Assembly: GCA_038237625.1 (NCBI GenBank)
Contig: JBBRYM010000013.1
Coordinates: 12,166 to 76,165, forward strand
Origin: JAWVFM01 sp038237625
GTDB lineage: Bacteria; Actinomycetota; Thermoleophilia; Solirubrobacterales; 70-9
Direction of reading: 5' to 3'
DNA length: 64,000 nt
The notes below the pieces were generated by a model that worked only from the letters and a program-made list of their open reading frames with translations, was not told the origin of the DNA and did no database searches. Made by a program: the position numbers and the translations under genes. Of this stretch, positions 1 to 7,750 are shown in pieces; positions within the stretch are counted from its first letter, which is position 1, and the number at the start of each line of letters is the position of its first letter.

Positions 1-206
1 AGGATCGGCTTGTCGTAGCCGGCCGCGTGGCGGCGCTTGGCGAGCTCCTGCTGGGAGACGTGCCCGCCCAGCGCCGCGCTGATCGGATCGCCAGGCGCCA
101 CCCGCATCAACAGGAAGACGAGCGTCAGCAGGACGAAGACGGTGGGCACCGCCAGGGCCAGCCGCGTCAGCACGTACGTGCGCAGCGACGTCCCTTGTCC
201 GTGCAT
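1..206 (-). CDS. ABC transporter permease (DppB/OppB type), N-terminal part
   Basis: This is the first 68 residues of an inner-membrane permease that would import peptides, nickel or similar solutes. The start is ATG at 206, and an in-frame TAG directly precedes it. After a short basic N-terminus comes a hydrophobic segment (about residues 15-36) ending in MRVAPGDP, the hallmark of the first helix of DppB/OppB-family permeases, then the GG(H)VSQQEL stretch typical of the following periplasmic region. The gene runs off the left edge of the window. It lies 50 bases downstream of the binding-protein gene on the same strand, the usual order in such operons. The substrate cannot be read from this fragment. 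Confidence 0.85.
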   Translation of the reverse strand, partial: MHGQGTSLRTYVLTRLALAVPTVFVLLTLVFLLMRVAPGDPISAALGGHVSQQELAKRRHAAGYDKPI

Positions 207-225
207 CTACGGCCCTCCGGCCTCG

Positions 226-244
226 GGCGGCGTTGCTAGCCGCC
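226..244 (-). other. Intercistronic hairpin between binding protein and permease
   Basis: Arms GGCGGC and GCCGCC enclose a 7-base loop in the 50-base gap between the two transporter genes. There is no T-run, so this is more likely an mRNA-stabilising or attenuating hairpin than a terminator. Such hairpins often lie after binding-protein genes and keep their message more abundant than that of the permeases. The regulatory role is an inference. Confidence 0.4.
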
Positions 245-256
245 GTATCGCTTGTC

Positions 257-1840
257 CTAGCCCTTGCTGATCACCCAGAGCCGGAACAGGTACGCCGAGT
301 CGAACGTGTCCTGCACTCCGGTGACGCCGTCGCGAACCGCGGCGACCTGGCCGCCCTGCCAGATCGGGATCGTCGGGACGTCCTGGGCGGAGATCTTCTG
401 AATCTGGTCGAAGATCTTCGCCCTCTCGGTGTCGTTGGTGGTGGCAACCTCCTGCGCCAGCAGCTTGTCCATCTGCGGGTTCGAGTACCCGTCGTTCAGG
501 AAGCTGTTCTTGGCGAAGAAGTACGCCGTGTAGTCGTTGGCGTCCGGGTAGTCCGGGTACCAGCCGAACTGGAACTCCGGGTACTTGTCGGTCAGCGCCG
601 CCTCGTCGTACTGGTTCCACTCGGTGGACTTCAGCGTGACGTTGAAGAGCCCCGAGTCCTCGAGCTGGTGCTGGATCTCGGCGTACTCGTCGGCCGAGCC
701 CGCGCCGTAGTGCGACGGCGTGTACCAGAGCTCGAGGTCGACCGGCGTCTTGACGCCGGCATCCGCCAGCGCCTTCTTGGCGGCGGCGACGTTCGGACCC
801 GCGCCGTAGGTGTCCTTGAACGCCGTCGTGGCGAACTGGAGGCCCTGCGGGACCATCGAGTAGAGCGGTGTCACCGTGCCGTCGTAGACGTTCTTGGCGA
901 TCGCAGCGCGGTCGATGGTCTGCGCCACCGCCTGGCGGATCGCCAGCTTCTGGGCGTCGGTGTCGCCCGCCATGAGCTTCTGGTTGAAGACCAGATAGCG
1001 GATCTCGGTGCCCGCCCCACCGACGACGCTGACGCCGTCGCTCGAGCGCAGGTCCTTCAAGTCGGTCGGGCTGAAGCTGCGGTAGCCGACGTCGACGTCG
1101 CCCTGCTCGACAGCCAGCTTGAGCGCCGAGGGCTTGTCGAAGTACTGGACGATCGCGGTGTCGTTCTTCGCCGGGTCGCTTCCCGTGTACTTCGTGTTGC
1201 GCTGGAAGACGGTCTGCTGGCCGGGCTCGTACTGGGCGACCGTGTAGTGCCCGGAGCCCACCACGTCAGCGCTCGGCTGAAGCTTGTCGGCCGGATAGGC
1301 GTTCGACCCGTCTGCAGGCACGATCGCGAACGACTGCACCGTCATCAAAAACGGCCAGGTCGCGTCCGGCTTCTTCAAATTGAAGACCACCGTCTGCTTG
1401 TCGGGTGCCGAGATGCTCTTCATGTCCGCGAGCAGCGACGCAGCGCCCTGCGGGTCGTTGATCTTGACGTTGCGATCGAAGGAGAACTTCACGTCCTTCG
1501 AGTCGAGCGCCGAGCCGTCGGAGAAGACGTTCCCCGACTTCAGCGTGCACTTGTACGTCGTCGGGTTCGTGAAGTCGCACGACTGGGCCGCATCGGGCTC
1601 TGGCTTGTTGCCACCCGGCGGAATCGTCAGCAGCGTCTGGTAGACGTTGACGATGCCGTCCCAGGAGGGCAGGTCGTAGACGCCGGCAGGGTCGTAGCTG
1701 ATCGGCTGGTCGATGGTGCCGCGGATGATCGTGCCGCCACCGCCCCCGGAGGAGGTGCTCCCGCCCGAGCTCCCGCATCCAGCCACGACGAGCGCAGCGC
1801 TCGCCGCCAAGGTTGCGATTCCAACGACTCTACGATTCAT
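257..1840 (-). CDS. ABC transporter substrate-binding lipoprotein (SBP_bac_5 family)
   Basis: This 527-residue extracytoplasmic solute-binding protein belongs to the oligopeptide/dipeptide/nickel family and captures ligand for the permease downstream. I chose the ATG at 1840 because it is preceded by GGGAGG at good spacing and gives a clean lipoprotein signal. The signal has a basic start (MNRR), a hydrophobic stretch, and lipobox LVVAGC with Cys22 followed by a Gly/Ser-rich linker. The mature part has the family features: a region near residues 60-90 with YDPAGVYDLPSW, the central EQGDVDVGYR stretch, and the C-terminal FGWYPDYPDANDYTAYFF segment typical of peptide binders. Its length is normal for the family. 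An upstream in-frame start at 1879 would destroy the signal peptide. The ligand is unknown. Confidence 0.92.
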   Translation of the reverse strand: MNRRVVGIATLAASAALVVAGCGSSGGSTSSGGGGGTIIRGTIDQPISYDPAGVYDLPSWDGIVNVYQTLLTIPPGGNKPEPDAAQSCDFTNPTTYKCTLKSGNVFSDGSALDSKDVKFSFDRNVKINDPQGAASLLADMKSISAPDKQTVVFNLKKPDATWPFLMTVQSFAIVPADGSNAYPADKLQPSADVVGSGHYTVAQYEPGQQTVFQRNTKYTGSDPAKNDTAIVQYFDKPSALKLAVEQGDVDVGYRSFSPTDLKDLRSSDGVSVVGGAGTEIRYLVFNQKLMAGDTDAQKLAIRQAVAQTIDRAAIAKNVYDGTVTPLYSMVPQGLQFATTAFKDTYGAGPNVAAAKKALADAGVKTPVDLELWYTPSHYGAGSADEYAEIQHQLEDSGLFNVTLKSTEWNQYDEAALTDKYPEFQFGWYPDYPDANDYTAYFFAKNSFLNDGYSNPQMDKLLAQEVATTNDTERAKIFDQIQKISAQDVPTIPIWQGGQVAAVRDGVTGVQDTFDSAYLFRLWVISKG

Positions 1841-1985
1841 CAAGCCTCCCGGCCTACAGCGGTCGCGCCCCGGCACCAAACACGACCTCTCCTCTCTCGT
1901 CCTGTGCCGCCCCGGACCCTATACCCGCCGCGCCGGCGATGGGGTTTCGCCGAGCGCGATTGCCCCGCTAGCCTTAGCCGCGCCA

Positions 1986-2058
1986 GGCGAGGTAGCTCAG
2001 TTGGTAGAGCACACGACTGAAAATCGTGGTGTCGGCGGTTCGATTCCGCCCCTCGCCA
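1986..2058 (+). tRNA. tRNA-Phe (GAA)
   Basis: A complete cloverleaf of 73 bases including discriminator A. The acceptor arms GGCGAGG and CCTCGCC pair fully. The D arm holds GCTCAGTTGGTAGAGC. The anticodon stem is CACGA/TCGTG with loop CTGAAAA, giving anticodon GAA at 2019-2021. The T arm is CGGCGG-TTCGATT-CCGCC. CCA is not encoded. A strong palindrome follows 14 bases downstream and may end the transcript. Confidence 0.97.
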
Positions 2059-2072
2059 TCGCCCTGCGCATG

Positions 2073-2115
2073 AACGTCCCGCATACCCCCTCTGGAGGGG
2101 GGTTTCCGGGACGTT
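2073..2115. repeat. AACGTCCC-bounded nested hairpin (copy 1)
   Basis: Outer arms AACGTCCC (2073-2080) and GGGACGTT (2108-2115), extended by TG/CA outside, enclose an inner C-run/G-run stem (2085-2091 with 2096-2103). The same outer arms with a different inner stem recur at 18269-18310. It lies just after tRNA-Phe and before the convergent methyltransferase gene. A factor-independent terminator or REP-like element would both fit. There is no long T-run. Confidence 0.6.
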
Positions 2116-2173
2116 CACGGCGCGGGATGTGCTGGCTGGATCCGCTCGCACTCGCGAAGGCGGCGTAGGCTGC

Positions 2174-2941
2174 TCACGCGAGCTTGCGGACCTTCCACAC
2201 CTCTTCGCAGGGCCAGCGCCGCGCCCATTCGAGCGAGACGAACGGGTAGCGGGTGGTGGCGCCGTCGGGCGGGCGGACTTCGATGAGCTCGGAGACCTCG
2301 AAGCCGTTGGCCCGCAGCAGGGAGATCATCTCGCCGTGGGGGAGGTGGAACTCGACCGAGTCGTCGTCGGACCACTCGAAGCGGTGCATCCCGAACTGCG
2401 GGCGCAAGAGCCGATCGCTCGCGGGCTCGCTCTCGCTGTCGGGGACGCAGAGCGCCATCAGCACGGAGTTGGCGAGGAAGACCAATCGCCCGCCGGGCCG
2501 CAGGAGGCGCGAAGCCTCCGGGATCCACAGATATGGGTCGCACCAGATGCTGGCGCCGTACTCCGAGATGGCGAAGTCGAAGCTCGCGTCGGGATGGGGA
2601 ACATCCTCGGCGTTGCCGTGGTGGAGGGGAAAATCGATCCCGTGCGCAGCCTGCAGGCGCCTGGCCGTCTCCAGCTGCGCCTCGCTGTTGTCGATCCCCA
2701 CGGGCCGCGCGCCGCGGCGAGCCAGCCAGGCCGATACGTAGGCGGTTCCGCATCCCAACTCGATGACGTCCATGCCGCTCGCGTCGTCCGGCAGCATTCG
2801 CAGGCCAGTCTCGGGCACGCCCCAGATGCCCCAGGTCGCATCCGCGGTCGCCCAGTTTCGCTCGGCAGCCTCGACGTACTCATGCGCCCACGAGTCCCAG
2901 GACTCGCGGTTCCGGCGGACGTGCTCGGGGAGCTCGACCAT
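2174..2941 (-). CDS. Class I SAM-dependent methyltransferase
   Basis: This 255-residue enzyme is predicted to transfer a methyl group from S-adenosylmethionine to an unidentified acceptor. Motif I reads VIELGCGTAYVSAWLA (about residues 59-74), with the acidic residue closing strand 2 in VGIDNS. Motif II-like FDFAISEYGAS and the post-I stretch LLRPGGRLVFLANS complete the Methyltransf_11 pattern. The start is ATG at 2941, three bases after the stop of the upstream gene, so the two are probably co-transcribed. The substrate cannot be deduced. Confidence 0.85.
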   Translation of the reverse strand: MVELPEHVRRNRESWDSWAHEYVEAAERNWATADATWGIWGVPETGLRMLPDDASGMDVIELGCGTAYVSAWLARRGARPVGIDNSEAQLETARRLQAAHGIDFPLHHGNAEDVPHPDASFDFAISEYGASIWCDPYLWIPEASRLLRPGGRLVFLANSVLMALCVPDSESEPASDRLLRPQFGMHRFEWSDDDSVEFHLPHGEMISLLRANGFEVSELIEVRPPDGATTRYPFVSLEWARRWPCEEVWKVRKLA

Positions 2942-2944
2942 CCG

Positions 2945-3418
2945 CTAGATCCGCTCGCGGCCTGACGGGTCTTCATCCGGGCCGGCCAGGCAGAGCTCGG
3001 GCGCCGGGCCCAGGACCATCTGGCGCCGCCAGATCGCCGGCGCCCTAAGCGACTCGAGGAACGCCTCGGCGTCCTCGCCGGGTGGCTTGTCGATCCATCG
3101 CACCGCTGCGGGCGGTGACGCCTCGCCCCGCACCAGGGCGTAGATCCCGCCCCAGCCCGCGGCCATCAATCCGGCGGCCGCGTTGTGAGGCTCGCGGCTC
3201 TCACCGCTGCCCGCGGCGCTGTTCAGCTCGCCGAGCTCGGCCCAGTCGCCGACGAGGTACCAATCCTCGTAGCCCGGCTCGGGCGCAAAGGGCAGCTTCG
3301 CGAGCCGAAAGCTCGCCGAGACGAAGCTCAGGCGCTCGTGCAGCTCGCGAAGGTGACCCTCGTACGCGGCCGGGTCGGCGCCGGAGCGCGGCCGATGCCA
3401 GAAGACGTAGGCGAGCAC
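2945..3418 (-). CDS. Conserved hypothetical protein, first gene of methyltransferase pair
   Basis: A 157-residue protein with a GTG start at 3418. I do not recognise a firm family. The opening (VLAYVFWHRPRSGADPAAYEGHLRELHERL) resembles small ferredoxin-like dimeric alpha-beta barrels (EthD/AHSA-type), where a strand is followed by a long helix, and it ends in a hydrophilic tail. It has no signal peptide or membrane segment. The methyltransferase gene starts three bases after its stop codon, which suggests a shared transcript and possibly a shared pathway. Confidence 0.65.
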   Translation of the reverse strand: MLAYVFWHRPRSGADPAAYEGHLRELHERLSFVSASFRLAKLPFAPEPGYEDWYLVGDWAELGELNSAAGSGESREPHNAAAGLMAAGWGGIYALVRGEASPPAAVRWIDKPPGEDAEAFLESLRAPAIWRRQMVLGPAPELCLAGPDEDPSGRERI

Positions 3419-3464
3419 CCGGGCATTGCTACCAGGCGACGGCCGGCGACGCCGGCCGGGACGG

Positions 3465-4907
3465 TTACCCCGTGGGCTCGAGGGCCGCGTTCGTGCCGAG
3501 CTCGGTGTGGGCGCGGCTGTCGCTTCCCTTGATCAGGACAAGCGTCGCAACAAGGCCGAGCACGGCGAAGCCGGCGCCCGCGAGGAAGGCGTCGTGGAAG
3601 CCGCTGACGAGCACTTCGGGATCGCGCGACGTCCCCGTGACGGAGATCGAGATCGCCGAAAGGATCGCCAGTCCCAGGGCGCCGCCGACCTGCTGCGTGG
3701 TGTTGATCAGCCCGCTGGCGAGGCCCGACTCGTGCTCCTCGACTCCCGAGACGGCCGCGATCGTCGTGGTCACGAACGCGAAGCCCAGGCCGACCGCGGC
3801 AAACAGCGAGGGACCAAGGATGTCGGCGGCGAAGCTGCCGCCCGCCGAGACCTGCGAGAACCAGACGAGGGCGATGGCGATAAAAGCCATCCCGGCCGCC
3901 AGAACCGGCTTGTAGCCGACCCGGGTCACCATCTGCGAGGCGATTCCGGCCGAGACGATGATCGAAACTGCCAGGGGCAGGTACGAAAGCCCCGCGTGGA
4001 TCGCGCTATAGCCCAGCACCTGCTGCATATACAGGGAGATGAAGAAGAACATCGAAAAGAGCGACGCTCCGACCATGAGCCCCACTGCGTTCGCCCCGGT
4101 GAGCGTGCGGATCCGGAAGATCCTGAACGGCATCAGGGGCGATGCCGAGCGCAGCTCGATCACGACGAAGGTCGCGATCAGGGCAACCGATACGGCGAGC
4201 AGGGCGATCGTCCGGAAGGAGCCCCAGCCGGCGTTGTTGGCATCCACGAGGGCGTAGACCAGCGCAGAAAGCCCGGCAGTGATGCTGACCGCTCCGGCCG
4301 CGTCGAAGGTGCGGCGCTCGCCCTCCGCCCGGCTCTCGGCCAGGAGCCGCGGCGCGATGAAGGCGGCGGCCAGCCCGATCGGGACGTTGACCCAGAGGAC
4401 CCACTCCCAGCCGAGCCCGTCGGTGAGGACACCCCCGAGCAGCACGCCGGCAGCGCCGCCGCTTCCCGCGACCGCGCCCCAGACGCCGAGCGCCTTGTTG
4501 CGTTCGGAGCCGTCGCGAAAGGTCGTGGTGACGATGGAAAGAGCGGCGGGCGAGAGGATCGCCGCGCCCAGCCCCTGCACCGCGCGAGCCGCGATGAGCT
4601 GGCCGGAGTTGGTCGCCAGGCCGCCCGCGAGCGACGCGAGCGCAAAGAGGATCAGGCCGCCGACGAAGACGCGCCGCCGGCCGAGCAGGTCGGCCATGCG
4701 CCCCCCGAGCAGCAGGAAGCCGCCGAAGGTGAGGACGTAGGCGTTTACCACCCAGGGCAGGTTGCTCTCCGTGAAGTTGAGCGCGTCTCCGATCGTGGGA
4801 AGGGCCACGTTGACGATCGATGCGTCGAGGACGACGACGAACTGGGCCACGCAGAGCAGGATCAGCGCGATCCAGCGTCGTTCTTCGGCGGTTCTCGAAT
4901 CGGTCAT
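3465..4907 (-). CDS. MFS drug-efflux transporter (DHA2, 14-TM type)
   Basis: A 480-residue membrane pump, probably a proton-coupled exporter of toxic compounds. The first helix carries the DHA2 signature LDASIVNVALPTIG, and the loop GGRMADLLGRRR is the major-facilitator motif A. Motif C-like GPLLGGVLT is represented by AGVLLGGVLTDGLGWEWVLWVNVPIG. About 14 hydrophobic segments follow, as expected for DHA2. The start is ATG at 4907; the frame stays open further upstream, but that part reads through the divergent regulator gene and is not coding. It is divergently transcribed from a TetR-family gene, with two matching palindromes in the gap, so repression by that regulator is likely. Confidence 0.93.
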   Translation of the reverse strand: MTDSRTAEERRWIALILLCVAQFVVVLDASIVNVALPTIGDALNFTESNLPWVVNAYVLTFGGFLLLGGRMADLLGRRRVFVGGLILFALASLAGGLATNSGQLIAARAVQGLGAAILSPAALSIVTTTFRDGSERNKALGVWGAVAGSGGAAGVLLGGVLTDGLGWEWVLWVNVPIGLAAAFIAPRLLAESRAEGERRTFDAAGAVSITAGLSALVYALVDANNAGWGSFRTIALLAVSVALIATFVVIELRSASPLMPFRIFRIRTLTGANAVGLMVGASLFSMFFFISLYMQQVLGYSAIHAGLSYLPLAVSIIVSAGIASQMVTRVGYKPVLAAGMAFIAIALVWFSQVSAGGSFAADILGPSLFAAVGLGFAFVTTTIAAVSGVEEHESGLASGLINTTQQVGGALGLAILSAISISVTGTSRDPEVLVSGFHDAFLAGAGFAVLGLVATLVLIKGSDSRAHTELGTNAALEPTG

Positions 4908-4939
4908 GGCTTGCCTTTCGTCCGGGGTGCGAGTACAAT

Positions 4940-4991
4940 CGGAACCAGAGTTCCGGTTCCGGATGGTAACACAACCGGAAGCAAGGTTCCG
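4940..4991. promoter_or_regulatory. Twin TetR operator palindromes between MFS and tetR genes
   Basis: Two 16-base palindromes are seen. Site 1 (4940-4955) is CGGAAC-CAGA-GTTCCG. Site 2 (4976-4991) is CGGAAG-CAAG-GTTCCG, with one arm mismatch. They start 36 bases apart, and an extra half-site GTTCCGG lies between them (4955-4961). The position in the divergent gap of a TetR/efflux pair is the classical place for autoregulatory operators. Binding itself is an inference. Confidence 0.8.
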
Positions 4992-5009
4992 TTTGACTCC
5001 GAGAAAGCA

Positions 5010-5606
5010 ATGACCCCTCCCGAGACGATCACACCGCCCGTACGCGTCCAGCGCGCCGACGCCCGCCGCAACCGCGAGCTCGTGATCCGCGCCGCCCGCA
5101 AGCGCATGGCCCGCGAGGGGCTGGAAGCCCAGATGGAGGACATCGCCCGCGATGCCGGCGTGGGCGTCGGCACCGTCTATCGCCACTTCAGCACCAAGGA
5201 CGAGCTGATCGAGGCGCTGGCCTTCGACCGCTTCGAGCGCCTTCGCGACGTGGCCCACGCCGCGCTCGACATCGACGACCCCGGCGCTGCTTTCGAGACC
5301 TTCATCCGCGAGTCCGCTCGCATCCAGACCGAGGACAGGGCCCTCTCCCAGGTGCTCACCTCCCGGCCGGAGGTCATGCAGCCGGCCGCTGAATCGGTCG
5401 GCATGCTCGACCTCGTCGCCAAGGTCCTGGGCCGAGCCCAGAGGGCGGGAGCGGTCCGCCGCGACGCGCGCCCCGAGGACATCCCCATGCTGATGTGCGC
5501 GCTCGCCGGGACCTTCAAGGGGCCATTCGCCAGCACCGACCGCTATGTGGGAATCATCCTCGACGGCCTGCGATCGCCCGACGCGCGCCGAGCGCGCCTG
5601 ACCTAG
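5010..5606 (+). CDS. TetR/AcrR family transcriptional repressor
   Basis: A 198-residue ligand-responsive repressor predicted to control itself and the divergent MFS pump. I chose ATG 5010, just after GAGAAAG; the open frame upstream is antisense to the pump gene. The N-terminal helix-turn-helix spans about residues 18-65 and contains the family signature MEDIARDAGVGVGTVYRHFSTKDELIEAL. The remaining helices form the ligand-binding domain, with a TetR_C-like DIPMLMCALAGTFKGP segment. Length is standard. The inducer is unknown but probably a substrate of the pump. Confidence 0.93.
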   Translation: MTPPETITPPVRVQRADARRNRELVIRAARKRMAREGLEAQMEDIARDAGVGVGTVYRHFSTKDELIEALAFDRFERLRDVAHAALDIDDPGAAFETFIRESARIQTEDRALSQVLTSRPEVMQPAAESVGMLDLVAKVLGRAQRAGAVRRDARPEDIPMLMCALAGTFKGPFASTDRYVGIILDGLRSPDARRARLT

Positions 5607-5718
5607 CCCTTATCGGGCCGGGGCGTCGTCGGCGGGCGTGATCGCCTGGCCATCGTTGCCCCGGTCCCACGGGCAGCCCCGGTGATCAAGGCACGCCTGC
5701 CGGCCAGTGACGGGCTGC

Positions 5719-7716
5719 TCATTTCGCGCCCCCGGCGCGGTGGATTCGCACGCGGGTGTTGTACACGGCGGTGCCGGCGGCGTCGGCCTGGGCTGTGTAC
5801 TGCTGGTAGGGATTCGAGGGACCGAGGGGCACCTCGATCCGCAGGCGCCCCTTCCTCGAGGCTCGGGACCGGAGCTTCGAGTTCGCGTGATCACCGTTCA
5901 GGCTGATGCGGTAGCGGCCCCTGGGCACGAGGCAGGCCGGGGTGCGGACGATCGCCGAGCCGCTGCCGGACAGCGTGAAGCTGCGGCACCGGGCCCCTCG
6001 CAGGGTCGAGAACTCACGGGCGTCGCGCTGCATGCGCACTCGCCAGCCATAGACCGAATATGTGTCCTCGGCGCTCGTGTACGTGACCTGCCGCGGCCGC
6101 CTGCGGGGCTGCTTGAAGTCGTGCATCACGTGCCCCATGCTCCAGCGCAGGTCGCGGGCCCAGTAACCCCAAGTGTGGGTGCCGCCCCCGTAGTCGTTGA
6201 AGTAGCTCGGGATCCCCAGTGCCTCGAGTCGGTTGTGGAAGTAGATGGTGTCCTGGTGGACGAGCGACTCGAGGCCGGCGCTCGAGAAGTACCCCGGAAT
6301 GGTCACGGGATGCGCCGAGTCGTAAGGGCCGGGCGAGCCGTCGCCGGTATAGAGGTAGAGGCGGGTGGCGCGCAGGTTCTCGGCGAGGGTCGCCGGGTCA
6401 TGTGCCGCCCAGTTCACCTCGTCGCTCACCCGGTCGCCAAAGATCGAGTTCGGCGCCACGCCGTCGAGCCCCACCTCGGTGGCGTTGATGATGAGCGTGC
6501 TCCCCAACCGCGCCGGGGGGTCGTAGGCGATGTCGGGCGCCCCGGAGTAGGAGTACGCGGCGCTGAAGAGATCGGGGTGGCGCGCCGCGTAGCTGGTCGA
6601 GCAGAACCCGCCCTGCGAGAGGCCGCCGATGGCGCGACCTCGCCGGTTTCGGATCGTCGGCAGGTTGCGATCGACCCAGGGGAGGAGCTGGTCGATGTGG
6701 AAGGTCTCCCAGGCGTAGGGCCCCTTGGGCCAGTTGGCACACCAGCCGCCGCCGTCGTGGTCGAGGGCGATGTCCGGCATCACCACGATCAGGCGCTTGC
6801 CGGCGGTCGCCTTCTGAGCCTCGCCGACGGTCGTCCAATCGGGTGCCCCACCGCTTGTGCCGTGGAGCAGGTAGAGGACCGGATAGCGGTGGCGGGGATG
6901 CGCGCGGTATCCGGCCGGAAAGAGGATGCGCACCTTGGCGGGGGCGGGCAGGGCGCTTGTTTGCAGGCTGGCGGTGATGAGGCGCCCTGACAGGCGCCGC
7001 TCGGAGAGCACCTTCAGGCCGGCGGTATCGCGAAGCTCGGGAAGTGCCGCCGCGGCTCGCGGCGCCGCGGGCGCCGACGAGCCGGCCAGGAGGGCGAGCG
7101 CCAGCGCCGCGAAGGAACGACCCATGAGCCGGGTGGCCAGCCCCGGCCGAGCCGGAAGCTCGTCGGGCTCGACGCCGAGGCTGTTGAGCGTGCCGGCGAG
7201 CATCTCGTAGTGGCCGGCAAGCATGCAGAGCTCGATGAGCTGGCTCTCCGAGAGCCCGGCTGCAAGCGTCGCCCAGGTTGGATCCGAGATGCGCCGCTCG
7301 GCGTGGAGCTCGTCCACGGCGCTGATCAGCGCCATTTGGTGCTCTGAGAAGCACCCCGCCCGGCCCCCGGTCCGCACCCCTTCGATCTGCTCCGCCGAGA
7401 GCCCGGCCTGGGCCCCGATCCGCTCGTGCTGGCGCCACTCGTATTCGGATCCGCAGTTATGGGTGACGCGGAGGATCACGAGCTCGGTGTCGATCCTGCG
7501 GAGGCTGCCCCTGGGCATCAACCGGCCGGCGAAGCGCAGCCAGGCGCGAAAGAGCCGCCGGTGGCGGGCGAGAGTGGTGAACACCCTCGGTGGCGGCCCC
7601 CCTGTCGCCCGGCCGATGGCCGAGACGATGAGCCAGTTGAGCGTTCCGATCTCCCGCCGCCCGCCCGGAGCGATGCGCGGCGCCGTTTTGCCCAGTCCCT
7701 CGGCCACCCCGGGCAC
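5719..7716 (-). CDS. AhpD-like (carboxymuconolactone decarboxylase family) domain fused in frame to a secreted esterase
   Basis: One uninterrupted frame of 665 residues carries two modules. Residues 1-197 are an AhpD/CMD-family domain with RRIDTELVILRVTHNCGSEYEWRQH, the helical core and Cys of that family, plus QLIELCMLAGHYEMLAGTLNSLGVE at its normal C-terminal end. Directly after it comes MGRSFAALALALLAGSSAPA (ATG at 7125), a typical signal peptide, then an alpha/beta-hydrolase esterase of the antigen 85/esterase D type. The esterase shows LLHGTSGG, nucleophile elbow GGLSQGG and a late HTW histidine, followed by a C-terminal Arg-rich beta domain. An internal start at 7125 would yield a 468-residue secreted esterase on its own. 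I see no stop or overlap between the modules. The GTG start at 7716 is approximate. The fusion may be real or come from a lost stop codon. Confidence 0.75.
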   Translation of the reverse strand: MPGVAEGLGKTAPRIAPGGRREIGTLNWLIVSAIGRATGGPPPRVFTTLARHRRLFRAWLRFAGRLMPRGSLRRIDTELVILRVTHNCGSEYEWRQHERIGAQAGLSAEQIEGVRTGGRAGCFSEHQMALISAVDELHAERRISDPTWATLAAGLSESQLIELCMLAGHYEMLAGTLNSLGVEPDELPARPGLATRLMGRSFAALALALLAGSSAPAAPRAAAALPELRDTAGLKVLSERRLSGRLITASLQTSALPAPAKVRILFPAGYRAHPRHRYPVLYLLHGTSGGAPDWTTVGEAQKATAGKRLIVVMPDIALDHDGGGWCANWPKGPYAWETFHIDQLLPWVDRNLPTIRNRRGRAIGGLSQGGFCSTSYAARHPDLFSAAYSYSGAPDIAYDPPARLGSTLIINATEVGLDGVAPNSIFGDRVSDEVNWAAHDPATLAENLRATRLYLYTGDGSPGPYDSAHPVTIPGYFSSAGLESLVHQDTIYFHNRLEALGIPSYFNDYGGGTHTWGYWARDLRWSMGHVMHDFKQPRRRPRQVTYTSAEDTYSVYGWRVRMQRDAREFSTLRGARCRSFTLSGSGSAIVRTPACLVPRGRYRISLNGDHANSKLRSRASRKGRLRIEVPLGPSNPYQQYTAQADAAGTAVYNTRVRIHRAGGAK

Positions 7717-7750
7717 CTTAGGGTCTAGCCTGCCTGGCGTGTGCAGGAAG

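Noticed and set aside
233..2020. Long plus-strand open frame over the binding-protein gene
   Set aside because: It is the antisense of a clear lipoprotein gene with a ribosome site; its translation is Arg/Val-rich with no domain, as expected for shadows in GC-rich DNA.
3426..5009. In-frame upstream extension of the TetR gene
   Set aside because: The extension is antisense to the MFS pump and crosses the operators; the family N-terminus begins at ATG 5010.
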